A stretch of DNA of 22,621 nucleotides from a virus, in the IMG/VR virus record IMGVR_UViG_3300046616_000326, positions 1 through 22,621 of that record; one strand, given 5' to 3'. The notes under the pieces are model-generated. The model saw nothing but the letters and a program-made list of their open reading frames with translations, made no database searches and was not told where the DNA came from. Numbering within the stretch: the stretch's first letter is position 1; every line of letters begins with the position of its first letter. Positions 1 to 5,946 of this stretch are shown here, piece after piece. The translations under genes and the position numbers were made by a program.

Positions 1-226
1 CGAGGCGGTACACGTCGCGCTCAGGAATGAGCGTCATTTCCTGCTCGCCGCCCGGCGTAGGGAGGTAACGTTTCGTTATCCCCTTGCAATGGTCAGAAAT
101 GGCCTTGCTCGTATTGCTATAGCCGAGCGTGGCGGCCACATCGCGCGCCACAAACCACGGCTCGCCCTCGATGGCGACTACGCGCACGGATTCCATGCCA
201 AACGAAAACGGGACTATCTGCGTCAT
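1..226 (-). CDS. BRO-N domain phage antirepressor (3' part outside window)
   Basis: The gene starts with ATG at 226 and runs off the left edge, so about 75 N-terminal residues are visible. They form a typical BRO-N domain: the stretch PWFVARDVAATLGYSNTSKA (about residues 23-42) followed by ISDHC and a positively charged segment matches the DNA-binding BRO-N core of phage antirepressors. Proteins of this family bind DNA and/or the prophage repressor to release lytic genes. The start overlaps the stop of the upstream membrane-protein gene by four bases (ATGA), so translation is probably coupled. The nearest upstream promoter (497-528) carries two repressor-type operators, so the gene is likely silent in the prophage. 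The C-terminal domain, which decides the target, is not visible. Confidence 0.88.
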   Translation of the reverse strand, partial: MTQIVPFSFGMESVRVVAIEGEPWFVARDVAATLGYSNTSKAISDHCKGITKRYLPTPGGEQEMTLIPERDVYRL

Positions 227-456
227 TCGAGCACCCAAGGTTTGATCCAGTAGGTCCAGACGCCGAAGGCCCAAGCGCCCGTGTAGAACACGGACAGCGC
301 CAACATGCCCCATTGGCATTTCAGGTAGGTCGCGCGCAACCAGAACGGTTGACCCAGTATCCCGACGATGCAGGCCCACTTTTGCGCGACCACACTGCCC
401 ATTTGCGTCAGCCAGATAGCGAGCGCGCCCGATATCAAGATCACCGCCTGAGTCAT
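223..456 (-). CDS. small membrane protein, two TM segments
   Basis: A 77-residue protein; the ATG at 456 is preferred over an in-frame TTG at 462 because a GGGGAC Shine-Dalgarno-like sequence lies about 8 bases upstream. Two hydrophobic stretches (about residues 3-32 and 43-70, rich in Ala, Leu, Val, Trp) predict a hairpin membrane protein without a signal-peptidase site. Family not recognised. It is the first gene behind the operator-covered promoter at 497-528 and its stop overlaps the antirepressor start, so the two are probably made together on induction. Superinfection exclusion or a lysis-timing role is possible by position, but nothing in the sequence proves either. Confidence 0.6.
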   Translation of the reverse strand: MTQAVILISGALAIWLTQMGSVVAQKWACIVGILGQPFWLRATYLKCQWGMLALSVFYTGAWAFGVWTYWIKPWVLE

Positions 457-470
457 TCGCAAGTCCCCGA

Positions 471-484
471 AAAGAAACGTCTAT
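471..484. promoter_or_regulatory. repressor-type operator, AAAGA-N4-TCTAT
   Basis: One mismatch to the ATAGA-N4-TCTAT palindrome found repeatedly in this window. It lies downstream of the -10 at 497-502 and just upstream of the ribosome binding site of the 77-aa membrane protein, where a bound repressor would block transcription. It is very similar to the origin site at 14700-14713. Confidence 0.55.
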
Positions 485-496
485 TTCCTGTCGGGG

Positions 497-528
497 ATTA
501 TATAGATACTTCTATTTCAAAGGGCGAA
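497..528 (-). promoter_or_regulatory. promoter for membrane-protein/antirepressor genes
   Basis: Read leftward, TTCGCC (528-523) and an AT-rich -10 block containing TATATA (504-499, spacing 18) and a perfect TATAAT (502-497) form a sigma-70-like promoter. The operator at 502-515 fills the spacer and touches the -10; a second one (471-484) lies just downstream of the expected transcription start. The gene begins at 456. Confidence 0.5.
502..515. promoter_or_regulatory. repressor-type operator, perfect ATAGA-N4-TCTAT
   Basis: ATAGATACTTCTAT, a perfect match to the palindrome. It sits inside the promoter of the membrane-protein/antirepressor genes, overlapping the -10. A repressor bound here would keep the antirepressor silent in the prophage. 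Confidence 0.7.
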
Positions 529-783
529 TTTTTTGCTTAGGAGAATGAGAATTTCAGCGCCCCGTGTTGTAGAAACGCCGCTTTTCGCGAGCACCATTGC
601 CGCGTCGTCTTGCGGATGCGAGCAGAGCACGTCAGTCAGTGCAGACTCAAGCGCAGCAAGGCGTTTGCGCTGTTCGTCGGCAGCATTGGTATTGAGCAAA
701 CGGTCGTAAGCTGCGAGTGTGCGTTCGAGTTTGGCAATGCGCTCGCGCAGTCGCGATTCGGTATTAACGTCGATTATCGACAT
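517..783 (-). CDS. small coiled-coil protein, unknown function
   Basis: 88 residues with a charged N-terminal half that reads as a coiled coil (heptad-like ESRLRERIAKLERTLAAYDR, about residues 9-28, then further Leu/Ala/Glu repeats to about residue 52). Family not recognised. The ATG at 783 lies 20 bases after the stop of the preceding gene. A repressor-type operator (776-789) covers this start codon, which is unusual inside an operon. If a promoter at that operator is used, its transcripts could start inside this gene, so either the gene is read only from upstream or its annotated start is wrong. Confidence 0.5.
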   Translation of the reverse strand: MSIIDVNTESRLRERIAKLERTLAAYDRLLNTNAADEQRKRLAALESALTDVLCSHPQDDAAMVLAKSGVSTTRGAEILILLSKKFAL

Positions 784-789
784 ATCTAT
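776..789. promoter_or_regulatory. repressor-type operator, ATCGA-N4-TCTAT
   Basis: ATCGACATATCTAT, one mismatch to the consensus. The following TATTTCAG resembles the TGTTTCAG that follows the Cro-promoter operator at 5758-5771. Read leftward, a GATAAT (778-773) with a weak TTCGCT-like -35 suggests an internal promoter inside the left operon. Confidence 0.55.
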
Positions 790-803
790 ATTTCAGAGCG
801 AAG

Positions 804-1037
804 TTAATCGGATTTGCGCGCCGCCATATAGGCATTTCGCCGATGGTATTCGGCGGCAATATCGGCACGCAGCATTTCGGCGGCCTCGATGCCCTGCTCG
901 GCGCGCACCTTGTTCATGGCCGCCACGCGATGCGGTTTCGGGCTATTCGCGAGCATGCGCACCATACAGCAGCGGTTTTGCTTCCAGTAGAGCACTGAGA
1001 ACGTCAGGCAGCGTTCGCACAGGCTTACTGCAGACAC
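804..1037 (-). CDS. small Cys-rich protein, possible zinc finger
   Basis: 77 residues from a GTG at 1037, overlapping the stop of the preceding gene by 13 bases; a purine-rich GAGGGCGAG lies upstream. The N-terminus carries CERC (about residues 7-10) and a CC pair near residue 23, compatible with a small zinc site; the rest is Ala/Glu/Arg-rich helix. The family is not recognised. Coding status rests mainly on operon position, direction and composition. Confidence 0.45.
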   Translation of the reverse strand: MSAVSLCERCLTFSVLYWKQNRCCMVRMLANSPKPHRVAAMNKVRAEQGIEAAEMLRADIAAEYHRRNAYMAARKSD

Positions 1038-1270
1038 GGCCGCTCGCCCTCGCGTGACACCTGATGCTCGAACACGAGGCCCTCACAGCCACAGCGAAGC
1101 ATGCGCACGGCATAGCAGCCGCCGCCCATATCGACCTTGTTGCCCTCGTCATCGATATAGCCGCGCAGGCACTTGAGCACGACGCCACGCGCGCCGTTAT
1201 GGTGCCCCTCGCCCGCGACGCGCAGGGTATCGCCCTCCTCAAAGCGCCATGCAGTGTGGGCATTCGTCAT
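1025..1270 (-). CDS. hypothetical protein, Cys-rich
   Basis: 81 residues; the ATG at 1270 overlaps the preceding stop as ATGA. The sequence has a beta-rich start (WRFEEGDTLRV) followed by Gly/Val/Cys-rich strands and CGC near residue 61, suggesting a small barrel or KOW/SH3-like fold, possibly binding zinc. No family recognised. Translational coupling to both neighbours supports that it is real. Confidence 0.55.
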   Translation of the reverse strand: MTNAHTAWRFEEGDTLRVAGEGHHNGARGVVLKCLRGYIDDEGNKVDMGGGCYAVRMLRCGCEGLVFEHQVSREGERPCLQ

Positions 1271-1545
1271 TGCACATGCTCCGGTTGATCGTTGCGCGCC
1301 TCGCGCGTGACGCTGTCGACGGGCGGCGGCTCGTTGCGGCGGCGCAGTTGGTATTCGAGCGCCGAGCGGCGCGCGCCGTCCTCGAACTCGATGCCGTAGA
1401 ACTCGCCGTATTCGTATTCGAGCGTGATTGGGTCGATGGACTTGTCACGGTGCTGCATCACGAGGCATTCGCTCTCGTTGCGCTCCGGCTCGTGCTTTCC
1501 GTTCTGGAAAATGAGGATTTCGCCGACGGCGTACTTGCGGGTCAT
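1267..1545 (-). CDS. hypothetical protein
   Basis: The open frame reaches 1608, but the ATG at 1545 overlaps the preceding stop as ATGA, the pattern used throughout this operon, so 92 residues starting MTRKYAVGEI are chosen. The protein is rich in Glu/Arg/Tyr, with a beta-strand-like N-terminal half and a charged tail. Family and function not recognised. Confidence 0.6.
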   Translation of the reverse strand: MTRKYAVGEILIFQNGKHEPERNESECLVMQHRDKSIDPITLEYEYGEFYGIEFEDGARRSALEYQLRRRNEPPPVDSVTREARNDQPEHVQ

Positions 1546-1964
1546 GCGGCCGCCCTCAGTACGTTGGCATAGGGCGACGGCGCGAAGGCGATACCGACGC
1601 GGCGGCACAGTTCGATGCAGTCCTCGCGGCGCAAGGCGCGGTCAGCGAGCACGCTCGCGAGCTTGCGCGAGGGAAAGGCCGATTGCAGGTCGTCATGCTC
1701 GCGCTGCTCCTCGACCGGTACGCCGAATACATGCACATCGCCCGGCGCGTCATAGTTCAGCCATTGCGCCGACGAGGCCGATATGACCGGCACGCCGAGG
1801 TAGCGCGCCGCCTGCTCGATGTACGCATGACCGTAGAGGCGATGCGCGACGACGACGAGCGGAATTGAGTCGGCTTGCGTGTCGTTCTCGCGTATGGCGA
1901 GCTTGGCGGCAACCAGCGAGCAGGCGTCGAGCGCCAGCCAGCACACAATGCGGCGATGGTTCAT
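1542..1964 (-). CDS. degenerate PAPS-reductase/PP-loop-like protein (tentative)
   Basis: 140 residues from ATG 1964 (the frame extends to 2213, but upstream it only overlaps the previous gene). The start RRIVCWLALDACSLVAAKLA sits where phage PAPS-reductase-like adenine nucleotide alpha hydrolases have their SGGKDS PP-loop, and the later segments YIEQAARYLGVPVI and REDCIELCRRVGIAF resemble the family's helices before its C-terminal Cys motif. The PP-loop Ser-Gly-Gly-Lys signature is missing and the protein ends before the usual CxxC region. If the assignment is right it is a shortened, probably inactive relative. The similarity is from memory of the family, not a search. Confidence 0.42.
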   Translation of the reverse strand: MNHRRIVCWLALDACSLVAAKLAIRENDTQADSIPLVVVAHRLYGHAYIEQAARYLGVPVISASSAQWLNYDAPGDVHVFGVPVEEQREHDDLQSAFPSRKLASVLADRALRREDCIELCRRVGIAFAPSPYANVLRAAA

Positions 1965-1975
1965 GGTTCGGCTCC

Positions 1976-2326
1976 TCAGTTTTTGCTGATGCGGGTCATT
2001 TCCCCGCAGTGTTGGCATTTGGTCCGGCTGCGCTCGTTCAGGCGCTTCATTTCTTCCTGATACTCGGCGCGGAACTGCGCGTATCGGCTCTCGCGGTTCA
2101 TGAGTTGCGCGAGCACGAACATGGGATTGAGCTTTTCGCCACAGCCGCCGCACGTCACATCGGCGAGCTTCTCGTCGATCTGGTACGTGACCTGCCCGGC
2201 GTAGTGCAGGCACTTGCCGAGCGGCACGCGCTCAAACTGGCGGGCCTGCTCGCGGCGCTTGAATGGCGCATTGAGTTCAACGACGTTGTCGGCTTCCTCG
2301 TCGAGGATGATGGGCGGCAGGATCAT
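1976..2326 (-). CDS. zinc-ribbon protein
   Basis: 116 residues; the ATG at 2326 overlaps the stop of the replication protein gene as ATGA. Two CxxC knuckles, CGGC (about residue 59) and CQHC (about residue 104), are separated by a charged helical segment, consistent with one zinc ribbon built from distant halves. The family is not recognised. It follows directly on the O-like replication gene, so a nucleic-acid-binding accessory role is reasonable but unproven. Confidence 0.62.
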   Translation of the reverse strand: MILPPIILDEEADNVVELNAPFKRREQARQFERVPLGKCLHYAGQVTYQIDEKLADVTCGGCGEKLNPMFVLAQLMNRESRYAQFRAEYQEEMKRLNERSRTKCQHCGEMTRISKN

Positions 2327-3408
2327 GCGGGTACGCCTCCGAACTGTTTCGACTTGAGCAGGGCCGCGGCACTGGCGAGTGCAGCGCGCGCGCTGGCAGG
2401 GTCAGACGGGGCGACAGCGGCCGCGTCAGGCGCCGGGATAGGATCGAGCGGGGTAACGGCTTGCGGGCGCGGTGCGGGCGGTGCGCCGCCGTTGTCGATG
2501 GCCGCCCGAATGCGCGCGTGCCATTGGTCGGTGCTTTCGCCGCGGCGTGCCGGGCCGGCTCCGACCTGCAGGGCTTTGGCGAGCGCGAGCACTTCGCTCG
2601 TCCACCACGCGCCGCCGCTTTGCCGCTCCTCTTTTTCGAGCCATGAGGCTTTGAACCCGGCCCATGAGAACGTCGCGCACATATGCACGGCCTGCTCAGG
2701 CTTCAGCCCGGCTTTTTCAGCCTCGTTGCAGACGCCCTCCCATGCGGTGAGCGTGAGCGGCAGTTTCTTCGCGCGGCGCGCGGTGAGCCAGTCAGCGGCG
2801 TGTTGCGCTTTGACGCCCTCGCGCACGAGCCACGCCTTTGACAGCGGCTTTTTGCGCGTGCCGTCTTTGTCATCATCCTCAGAGCCAGAGGAGCCGCCAT
2901 CGGGCGGCGAACCGCCGTCAGGCGGTATGTGTTTCTTCTCTGCTTCTGTATCTGTCTCTGTATCTGTACGCGTGACCGCGCCGTGACCATCATCCGTGAC
3001 ACCGTGACCGTCACGCGTGACAGGTGCGTGACCGCCGTTCGCTACGCCCGCAGCAGCAAGCGCATCGTCGCGCTCGCGCTCGCGCTGGCGGCGCTTGCGG
3101 TCCGTCGCGGTCGGATCGGCGTCGCCGCGAAACTGGCGCTTCTCCCATGCGAGCGGTTGCCAGTCCTCGCCGATCAGGCCCGCGCCAACGAGGCGCTTCT
3201 TAACCTCGACGATGGCGGAATGATCGATCCAAAGACGCTGCGCGACGATGCGATTCAGGAGGTCCGGCGCGCATGCTTGGTCGATGACGCCCGCGCTTTT
3301 GAGCGCGAGCACGCCGACGTAATGCCGTTGGTCCTCGTGCGCGAGCGACACGATTTTCGGATCATTCAGGAAGTCCACGTACATGCGAAACCACGGCATC
3401 GCTTTCAT
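2323..3408 (-). CDS. phage replication protein, lambda O / DnaT-like organiser
   Basis: 361 residues; the ATG at 3408 overlaps the preceding stop. The N-terminal 95 residues begin MPWFRMYVDFLNDPKIVSL, the usual winged-helix opening of phage replication organisers. A low-complexity linker follows (Arg/Glu repeats, then VTRDGHGVTDDGHG and Thr-Asp-Thr-Glu repeats, about residues 104-160; then PPDGGSPPDGGSSGSE). A second folded part (about 185-265) contains FSWAGFKASWL, like the ssDNA-binding C-terminal domain of DnaT/phage O proteins, then a Pro/Ala tail. Such proteins bind the phage origin and recruit the host helicase for lytic replication. The linker DNA holds regularly spaced GTGAC repeats, recalling the origin inside lambda O. 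Confidence 0.75.
   Translation of the reverse strand: MKAMPWFRMYVDFLNDPKIVSLAHEDQRHYVGVLALKSAGVIDQACAPDLLNRIVAQRLWIDHSAIVEVKKRLVGAGLIGEDWQPLAWEKRQFRGDADPTATDRKRRQRERERDDALAAAGVANGGHAPVTRDGHGVTDDGHGAVTRTDTETDTEAEKKHIPPDGGSPPDGGSSGSEDDDKDGTRKKPLSKAWLVREGVKAQHAADWLTARRAKKLPLTLTAWEGVCNEAEKAGLKPEQAVHMCATFSWAGFKASWLEKEERQSGGAWWTSEVLALAKALQVGAGPARRGESTDQWHARIRAAIDNGGAPPAPRPQAVTPLDPIPAPDAAAVAPSDPASARAALASAAALLKSKQFGGVPA
2972..3033. repeat. six GTGAC repeats inside the O-like gene
   Basis: GTGAC begins at 2972, 2983, 2996, 3004, 3017 and 3028 (steps 11, 13, 8, 13, 11), with one reverse copy GTCAC at 3010. The DNA encodes the Thr-Arg-Asp-Gly linker. It may be an origin element, as in lambda O, or only a by-product of the low-complexity linker. 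A TCTGTA-type short repeat adjoins it at about 2944-2967. Confidence 0.45.
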
Positions 3409-3725
3409 GATGCGGCCCTCATGAATCGTTTTTCATCGCCGAACGCGAACACGAGCGGGCGCACGGGCGCGGGCGTGGTCGGCGCGCTCGTGATGATGAC
3501 GCCCTGAAAGAGGAGCGAGCCGAGCACGCTGCGCGCTTGCTGCGCGGTCAGAAAGCCCGCGCGGCACGCGATATCGTCGATGGTCATGGACAGCCACACG
3601 CGGCCGTCCCGAACGTTCTCACCTTTGGCGCGCGCCTCTGCGAACCAGTCGCGCATGCAGGCGATGACGGCGGCCTCAGTCACGCCGAAAACGCACGCCT
3701 CGTGTCGGTCGAATTCGATAATCAC
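3405..3725 (-). CDS. small winged-helix DNA-binding protein
   Basis: 106 residues, starting at GTG 3725 (GTGA overlap with the preceding stop). The pattern MTIDDIACRAGFLTAQQARS (about residues 47-66) followed by VLGSLLFQGVI and a short beta wing is a winged-helix fold of the kind often encoded next to phage replication organisers. It probably helps in replication or its regulation; the precise role is unknown. Its stop overlaps the start of the O-like gene by four bases. Confidence 0.62.
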   Translation of the reverse strand: MIIEFDRHEACVFGVTEAAVIACMRDWFAEARAKGENVRDGRVWLSMTIDDIACRAGFLTAQQARSVLGSLLFQGVIITSAPTTPAPVRPLVFAFGDEKRFMRAAS

Positions 3726-4285
3726 GAGCGACCTCCGAACGGGCGGGATTGCAGACGGTTCGCCGATTGCATCTTGCGCTTCGGCCAGCGGTTCTCAGTG
3801 GTGGTCATGCTCTTTCCTGTTGCCAGTGGTCGCGATGCGATGCGCGCTTTGCGCTCCGGCTCGCGGCCGCGTTGATCCAGTGCCGTTACCTTTTTGACGA
3901 CCGCGCGCGCCGCCGCGGGCGTCACCTTCTTTTCGAGGGGCTTGTGTGCCGTGACGGGCTTGCGTGCAAGCGTCTCGTCGTCGGGCCACAGCCCCTTGTC
4001 TTTCAACTTCTGCGCGCTTTCGGCTCGCGCCCGCTGCTCAGCCTCTCTCACCTGTTCGAGCGTCAGGTGCGCCGGTCGCTTGGCCTGCCCGTCCAAGACC
4101 ATGTGGCAGAAGTAGCAGGCGTAGCAGCCGATATGGTCGTAACGCGCGAGCTTTTTGCCCTTGGCCTTGCCGCCTTCAACATCATTTCCATGCGCCCAAA
4201 CCGTCGTTTCCGGGTCCGCGCAACACACGCCGGGCAAACGCAGGGCGCACGACTCCCCGCGTGCCGAATCGGTGATTTTCGACAC
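3722..4285 (-). CDS. DUF1364 family protein, putative Cys/His nuclease
   Basis: 187 residues from ATG 4285. The N-terminal about 105 residues match the DUF1364 pattern of lambdoid phages: MSKITDSARG, then CALRLPGVCC, a WAHGN histidine, then CYACYFCHMVLDG. The Cys and His residues can form a zinc-bound HNH-like centre, and a DNA recombination or nuclease role has been suggested for the family. The usual family length is about 100 residues; here about 80 basic Lys/Arg/Ala-rich residues follow, an unusual tail. The stop overlaps the next gene's GTG. Confidence 0.68.
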   Translation of the reverse strand: MSKITDSARGESCALRLPGVCCADPETTVWAHGNDVEGGKAKGKKLARYDHIGCYACYFCHMVLDGQAKRPAHLTLEQVREAEQRARAESAQKLKDKGLWPDDETLARKPVTAHKPLEKKVTPAAARAVVKKVTALDQRGREPERKARIASRPLATGKSMTTTENRWPKRKMQSANRLQSRPFGGRS

Positions 4286-4315
4286 GTCGTTTTCTCTCGA
4301 TGGGATGGGGGACGG

Positions 4316-4489
4316 TTACGGCTTAGGCTTCTCGCGCTGGCAGCGCGCGCACTTGCCGTAGCGTTCGAGGTCGATGGCCGTTGCGACCTTGCCGCATCCG
4401 CAGCGCTTGCGAACGTGTGAATACGTTTTCTGCTTCGACGTGCCCTCGCGGTAGTTCGCGATGGCGTTCGGATGCGGGGAGGCAATCAT
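4316..4489 (-). CDS. 57-aa zinc-ribbon protein
   Basis: A very small gene from ATG 4489 (ATGA overlap with the preceding stop) to TAA at 4316. The 57-residue protein has CGCG (from residue 30) and CARC (residues 47-50), two knuckles of a mini zinc ribbon, between Lys/Arg-rich ends. It continues the overlapping-gene pattern of the operon, which supports it in spite of its size. Function unknown. Confidence 0.6.
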   Translation of the reverse strand: MIASPHPNAIANYREGTSKQKTYSHVRKRCGCGKVATAIDLERYGKCARCQREKPKP

Positions 4490-4866
4490 TGGAGGGCGGC
4501 CCGGCGATGGTGTTTGCGGGCCAGTTTCGTGGCGGGATACGCGCGGGCGATCCAGCGTTGGCCTTCGGGCGTCACGAGCACTTCAGGCGTGCCCGCCTCG
4601 GATGCGACGACGACGAAATGGGCGCGATAGTCCGCGCGCGGCATGCCGTCGATGTGCAGCACGCCGTCGCCAATCAGAGCGTCGAGCAGGCGCGCATGGC
4701 CCAAGGTCGAGCCGACGTAGGCGATGGTGCAGCAGGTCGAAACGTCCATCACGCGCACGCGGCGCGTCAGCGGGCGGGCAATGGTTTGATACGTGCGCGC
4801 GCCGATGGCCGCGCTGAACTGCGTATTGTGGCCGGCAACGTGTTTGATGCTTTTTATGTGGTTCAT
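4486..4866 (-). CDS. KilAC-like antirepressor C-terminal domain protein (tentative)
   Basis: 126 residues from ATG 4866 (a GTG directly before it at 4869 is also possible), with an AGG-type ribosome binding site about 10 bases upstream. The C-terminal two thirds read like the KilAC domain: LGHARLLDALIGDGVLHIDG corresponds to the helices 'LGRNKLFxxLRExGVL', followed by a strand and VTPEGQRWIA, which fits the family's 'TPKGQ' ending. KilAC forms the C-terminal half of many BRO/Ant antirepressors, so this could be a stand-alone partner in repressor control. Similarity is judged by eye. An 87-base gap separates it from the next upstream gene. Confidence 0.45.
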   Translation of the reverse strand: MNHIKSIKHVAGHNTQFSAAIGARTYQTIARPLTRRVRVMDVSTCCTIAYVGSTLGHARLLDALIGDGVLHIDGMPRADYRAHFVVVASEAGTPEVLVTPEGQRWIARAYPATKLARKHHRRAALQ

Positions 4867-4956
4867 CACGATATAACCTGAAAAACGTGGCCCTCGATAG
4901 GCACGCGAAAACGACGATCTACAGCACTTCCCCGCAACACTGCATGGCCCGTCGCA

Positions 4957-5499
4957 TCAGGCCGCCATCGCCTCCTCCTCGCTCATCACGTCGCCCGCTT
5001 GCTGGCGGCGCGTGACCTCGGCGCTGGCGGAAATCAGGTGCCCCGCGCCCGCGACCTGCATTTGCGCGGAGTGAATCTGATAGGCCCGGCGCACCGCCTG
5101 CAGGCCCACCGCATCAAAGCCGAGCGTCTTGCCGGCGCGGCGGCGAAAGTGCGCGCGCATGAGCGCGGCCTGCGCCTCAATAATGTCCGGCTCATACTGC
5201 TTGCCGAAGTCGAGTTCATCGGTCGAGCGCTCGCACAACACGCGCGCCACGTTGGTCATGAACCCGAGTTGCCCCAAGTCCTCCGCGTCGCCCTTGCCGC
5301 GCGCCATGCGGTCGATTGCCACGCCGTAGGCAATGGCGATATCGCGCTGCTGATCGTCGTCGAGCACCACGTCATAGTTCGCGTTCAGTGCGCCAAGCGT
5401 GTAGGCGCGCTGAATCTTGATGAACGAGGCGGCGCGTTGCGCTTCCTTGGAGTATTTAGGACCACTGTATTTCTTGCGTGGTTTCTTGGTGCCTGCCAT
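4957..5499 (-). CDS. conserved-looking phage early protein, unknown function
   Basis: 180 residues from ATG 5499, ten bases after the stop of the cro-like gene. A Lys-rich N-terminus (KKPRKKYSGPKYSK) is followed by a mostly helical body with many Ala, Arg, Gln and Asp. It has no membrane segment and only one Cys, and I do not recognise the family. As the second gene of the leftward early operon it is expected to be expressed early and to act on replication or gene control; this is position-based inference only. Confidence 0.65.
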   Translation of the reverse strand: MAGTKKPRKKYSGPKYSKEAQRAASFIKIQRAYTLGALNANYDVVLDDDQQRDIAIAYGVAIDRMARGKGDAEDLGQLGFMTNVARVLCERSTDELDFGKQYEPDIIEAQAALMRAHFRRRAGKTLGFDAVGLQAVRRAYQIHSAQMQVAGAGHLISASAEVTRRQQAGDVMSEEEAMAA

Positions 5500-5509
5500 G
5501 TCGTGCCTC

Positions 5510-5707
5510 TTACTGAACGACTACCGCGTACTTCTTGCACAGACGCGCGAGCGCTTCGGCCACGTCATGCGAGGGGCGCGAATTCTTTTTCGGCGGCTTG
5601 GCAAGGTGGCAGACGTGCGCTTGCGTGCGGCCGATGGCCTCGCCTATCTGCGTTTGCGTCAGCTTCGCCTGCTTTTGCAACGCTTGAATCATCACATGTG
5701 GCTGCAT
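5510..5707 (-). CDS. cro: Cro-like HTH repressor
   Basis: 65 residues from ATG 5707, with ACAGGT as ribosome binding site. The helix-turn-helix LTQTQIGEAIGRTQAHVCHL (residues 16-35) is of the Cro/CI type. It is the first gene of the leftward operon, divergent from the CI-like repressor gene, which is the classic position of cro; it should repress the repressor gene and tune early transcription during lytic growth. Its promoter (5755-5783) carries a repressor-type operator. Confidence 0.72.
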   Translation of the reverse strand: MQPHVMIQALQKQAKLTQTQIGEAIGRTQAHVCHLAKPPKKNSRPSHDVAEALARLCKKYAVVVQ

Positions 5708-5754
5708 TTTTTACCTGTTCTGTCGGTTACATATGCTTTTGTACGACGGGACAC

Positions 5755-5783
5755 AGTATAAACATATCTATTGTTTCAGACAA
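5755..5783 (-). promoter_or_regulatory. leftward early promoter (P-cro)
   Basis: Read leftward: TTGTCT (5783-5778), 17-base spacer, TATACT (5760-5755), a good sigma-70 promoter. Transcription would start near 5748, about 40 bases before the cro-like ATG. The operator 5758-5771 lies in the spacer and -10, so the CI-like repressor would shut it off. Confidence 0.72.
5758..5771. promoter_or_regulatory. repressor-type operator, ATAAA-N4-TCTAT
   Basis: ATAAACATATCTAT, one mismatch to the consensus, inside the leftward early promoter. A weaker two-mismatch site (5792-5805, ATCGGCGTTTCTAT) and a two-mismatch site (5835-5848, ATAGAAATTTCGTT) follow in the same intergenic region and may be additional operators. 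Confidence 0.65.
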
Positions 5784-5863
5784 GAAACAAAATCGGCGTT
5801 TCTATCGTTTGCGCGCCACGCCGGCCGGGCGAACATAGAAATTTCGTTCGTTTTCGACTTCCG

Positions 5864-5920
5864 TCTCTATCTATATCCGTGCTATAAGCACGCCTATAGG
5901 CAAATAAATAAACTTATAAG
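5864..5920. repeat. cluster of palindromes before the repressor gene
   Basis: An AT-rich stretch holds CGTGC-TATAA-GCACG (5878-5892), GCCTATAGGC (5892-5901) and CTTATAAG (5913-5920). TTCCGT (5859-5864) and TATAAG (5883-5888), spaced 18, may be the repressor-gene promoter; the first palindrome is centred on this -10. These palindromes differ from the ATAGA-N4-TCTAT sites and may bind a second regulator such as the Cro-like protein. Confidence 0.4.
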
Positions 5921-5946
5921 TCGAAACTATCTTTGTGGGGCTATCA

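Noticed and set aside
1865-2986. Long rightward open frame (373 codons) in the left region.
   Set aside because: It is antisense to the zinc-ribbon and O-like genes, has Ser/Arg/Ala-biased composition and arises from the GC-rich codon pattern of the true genes.
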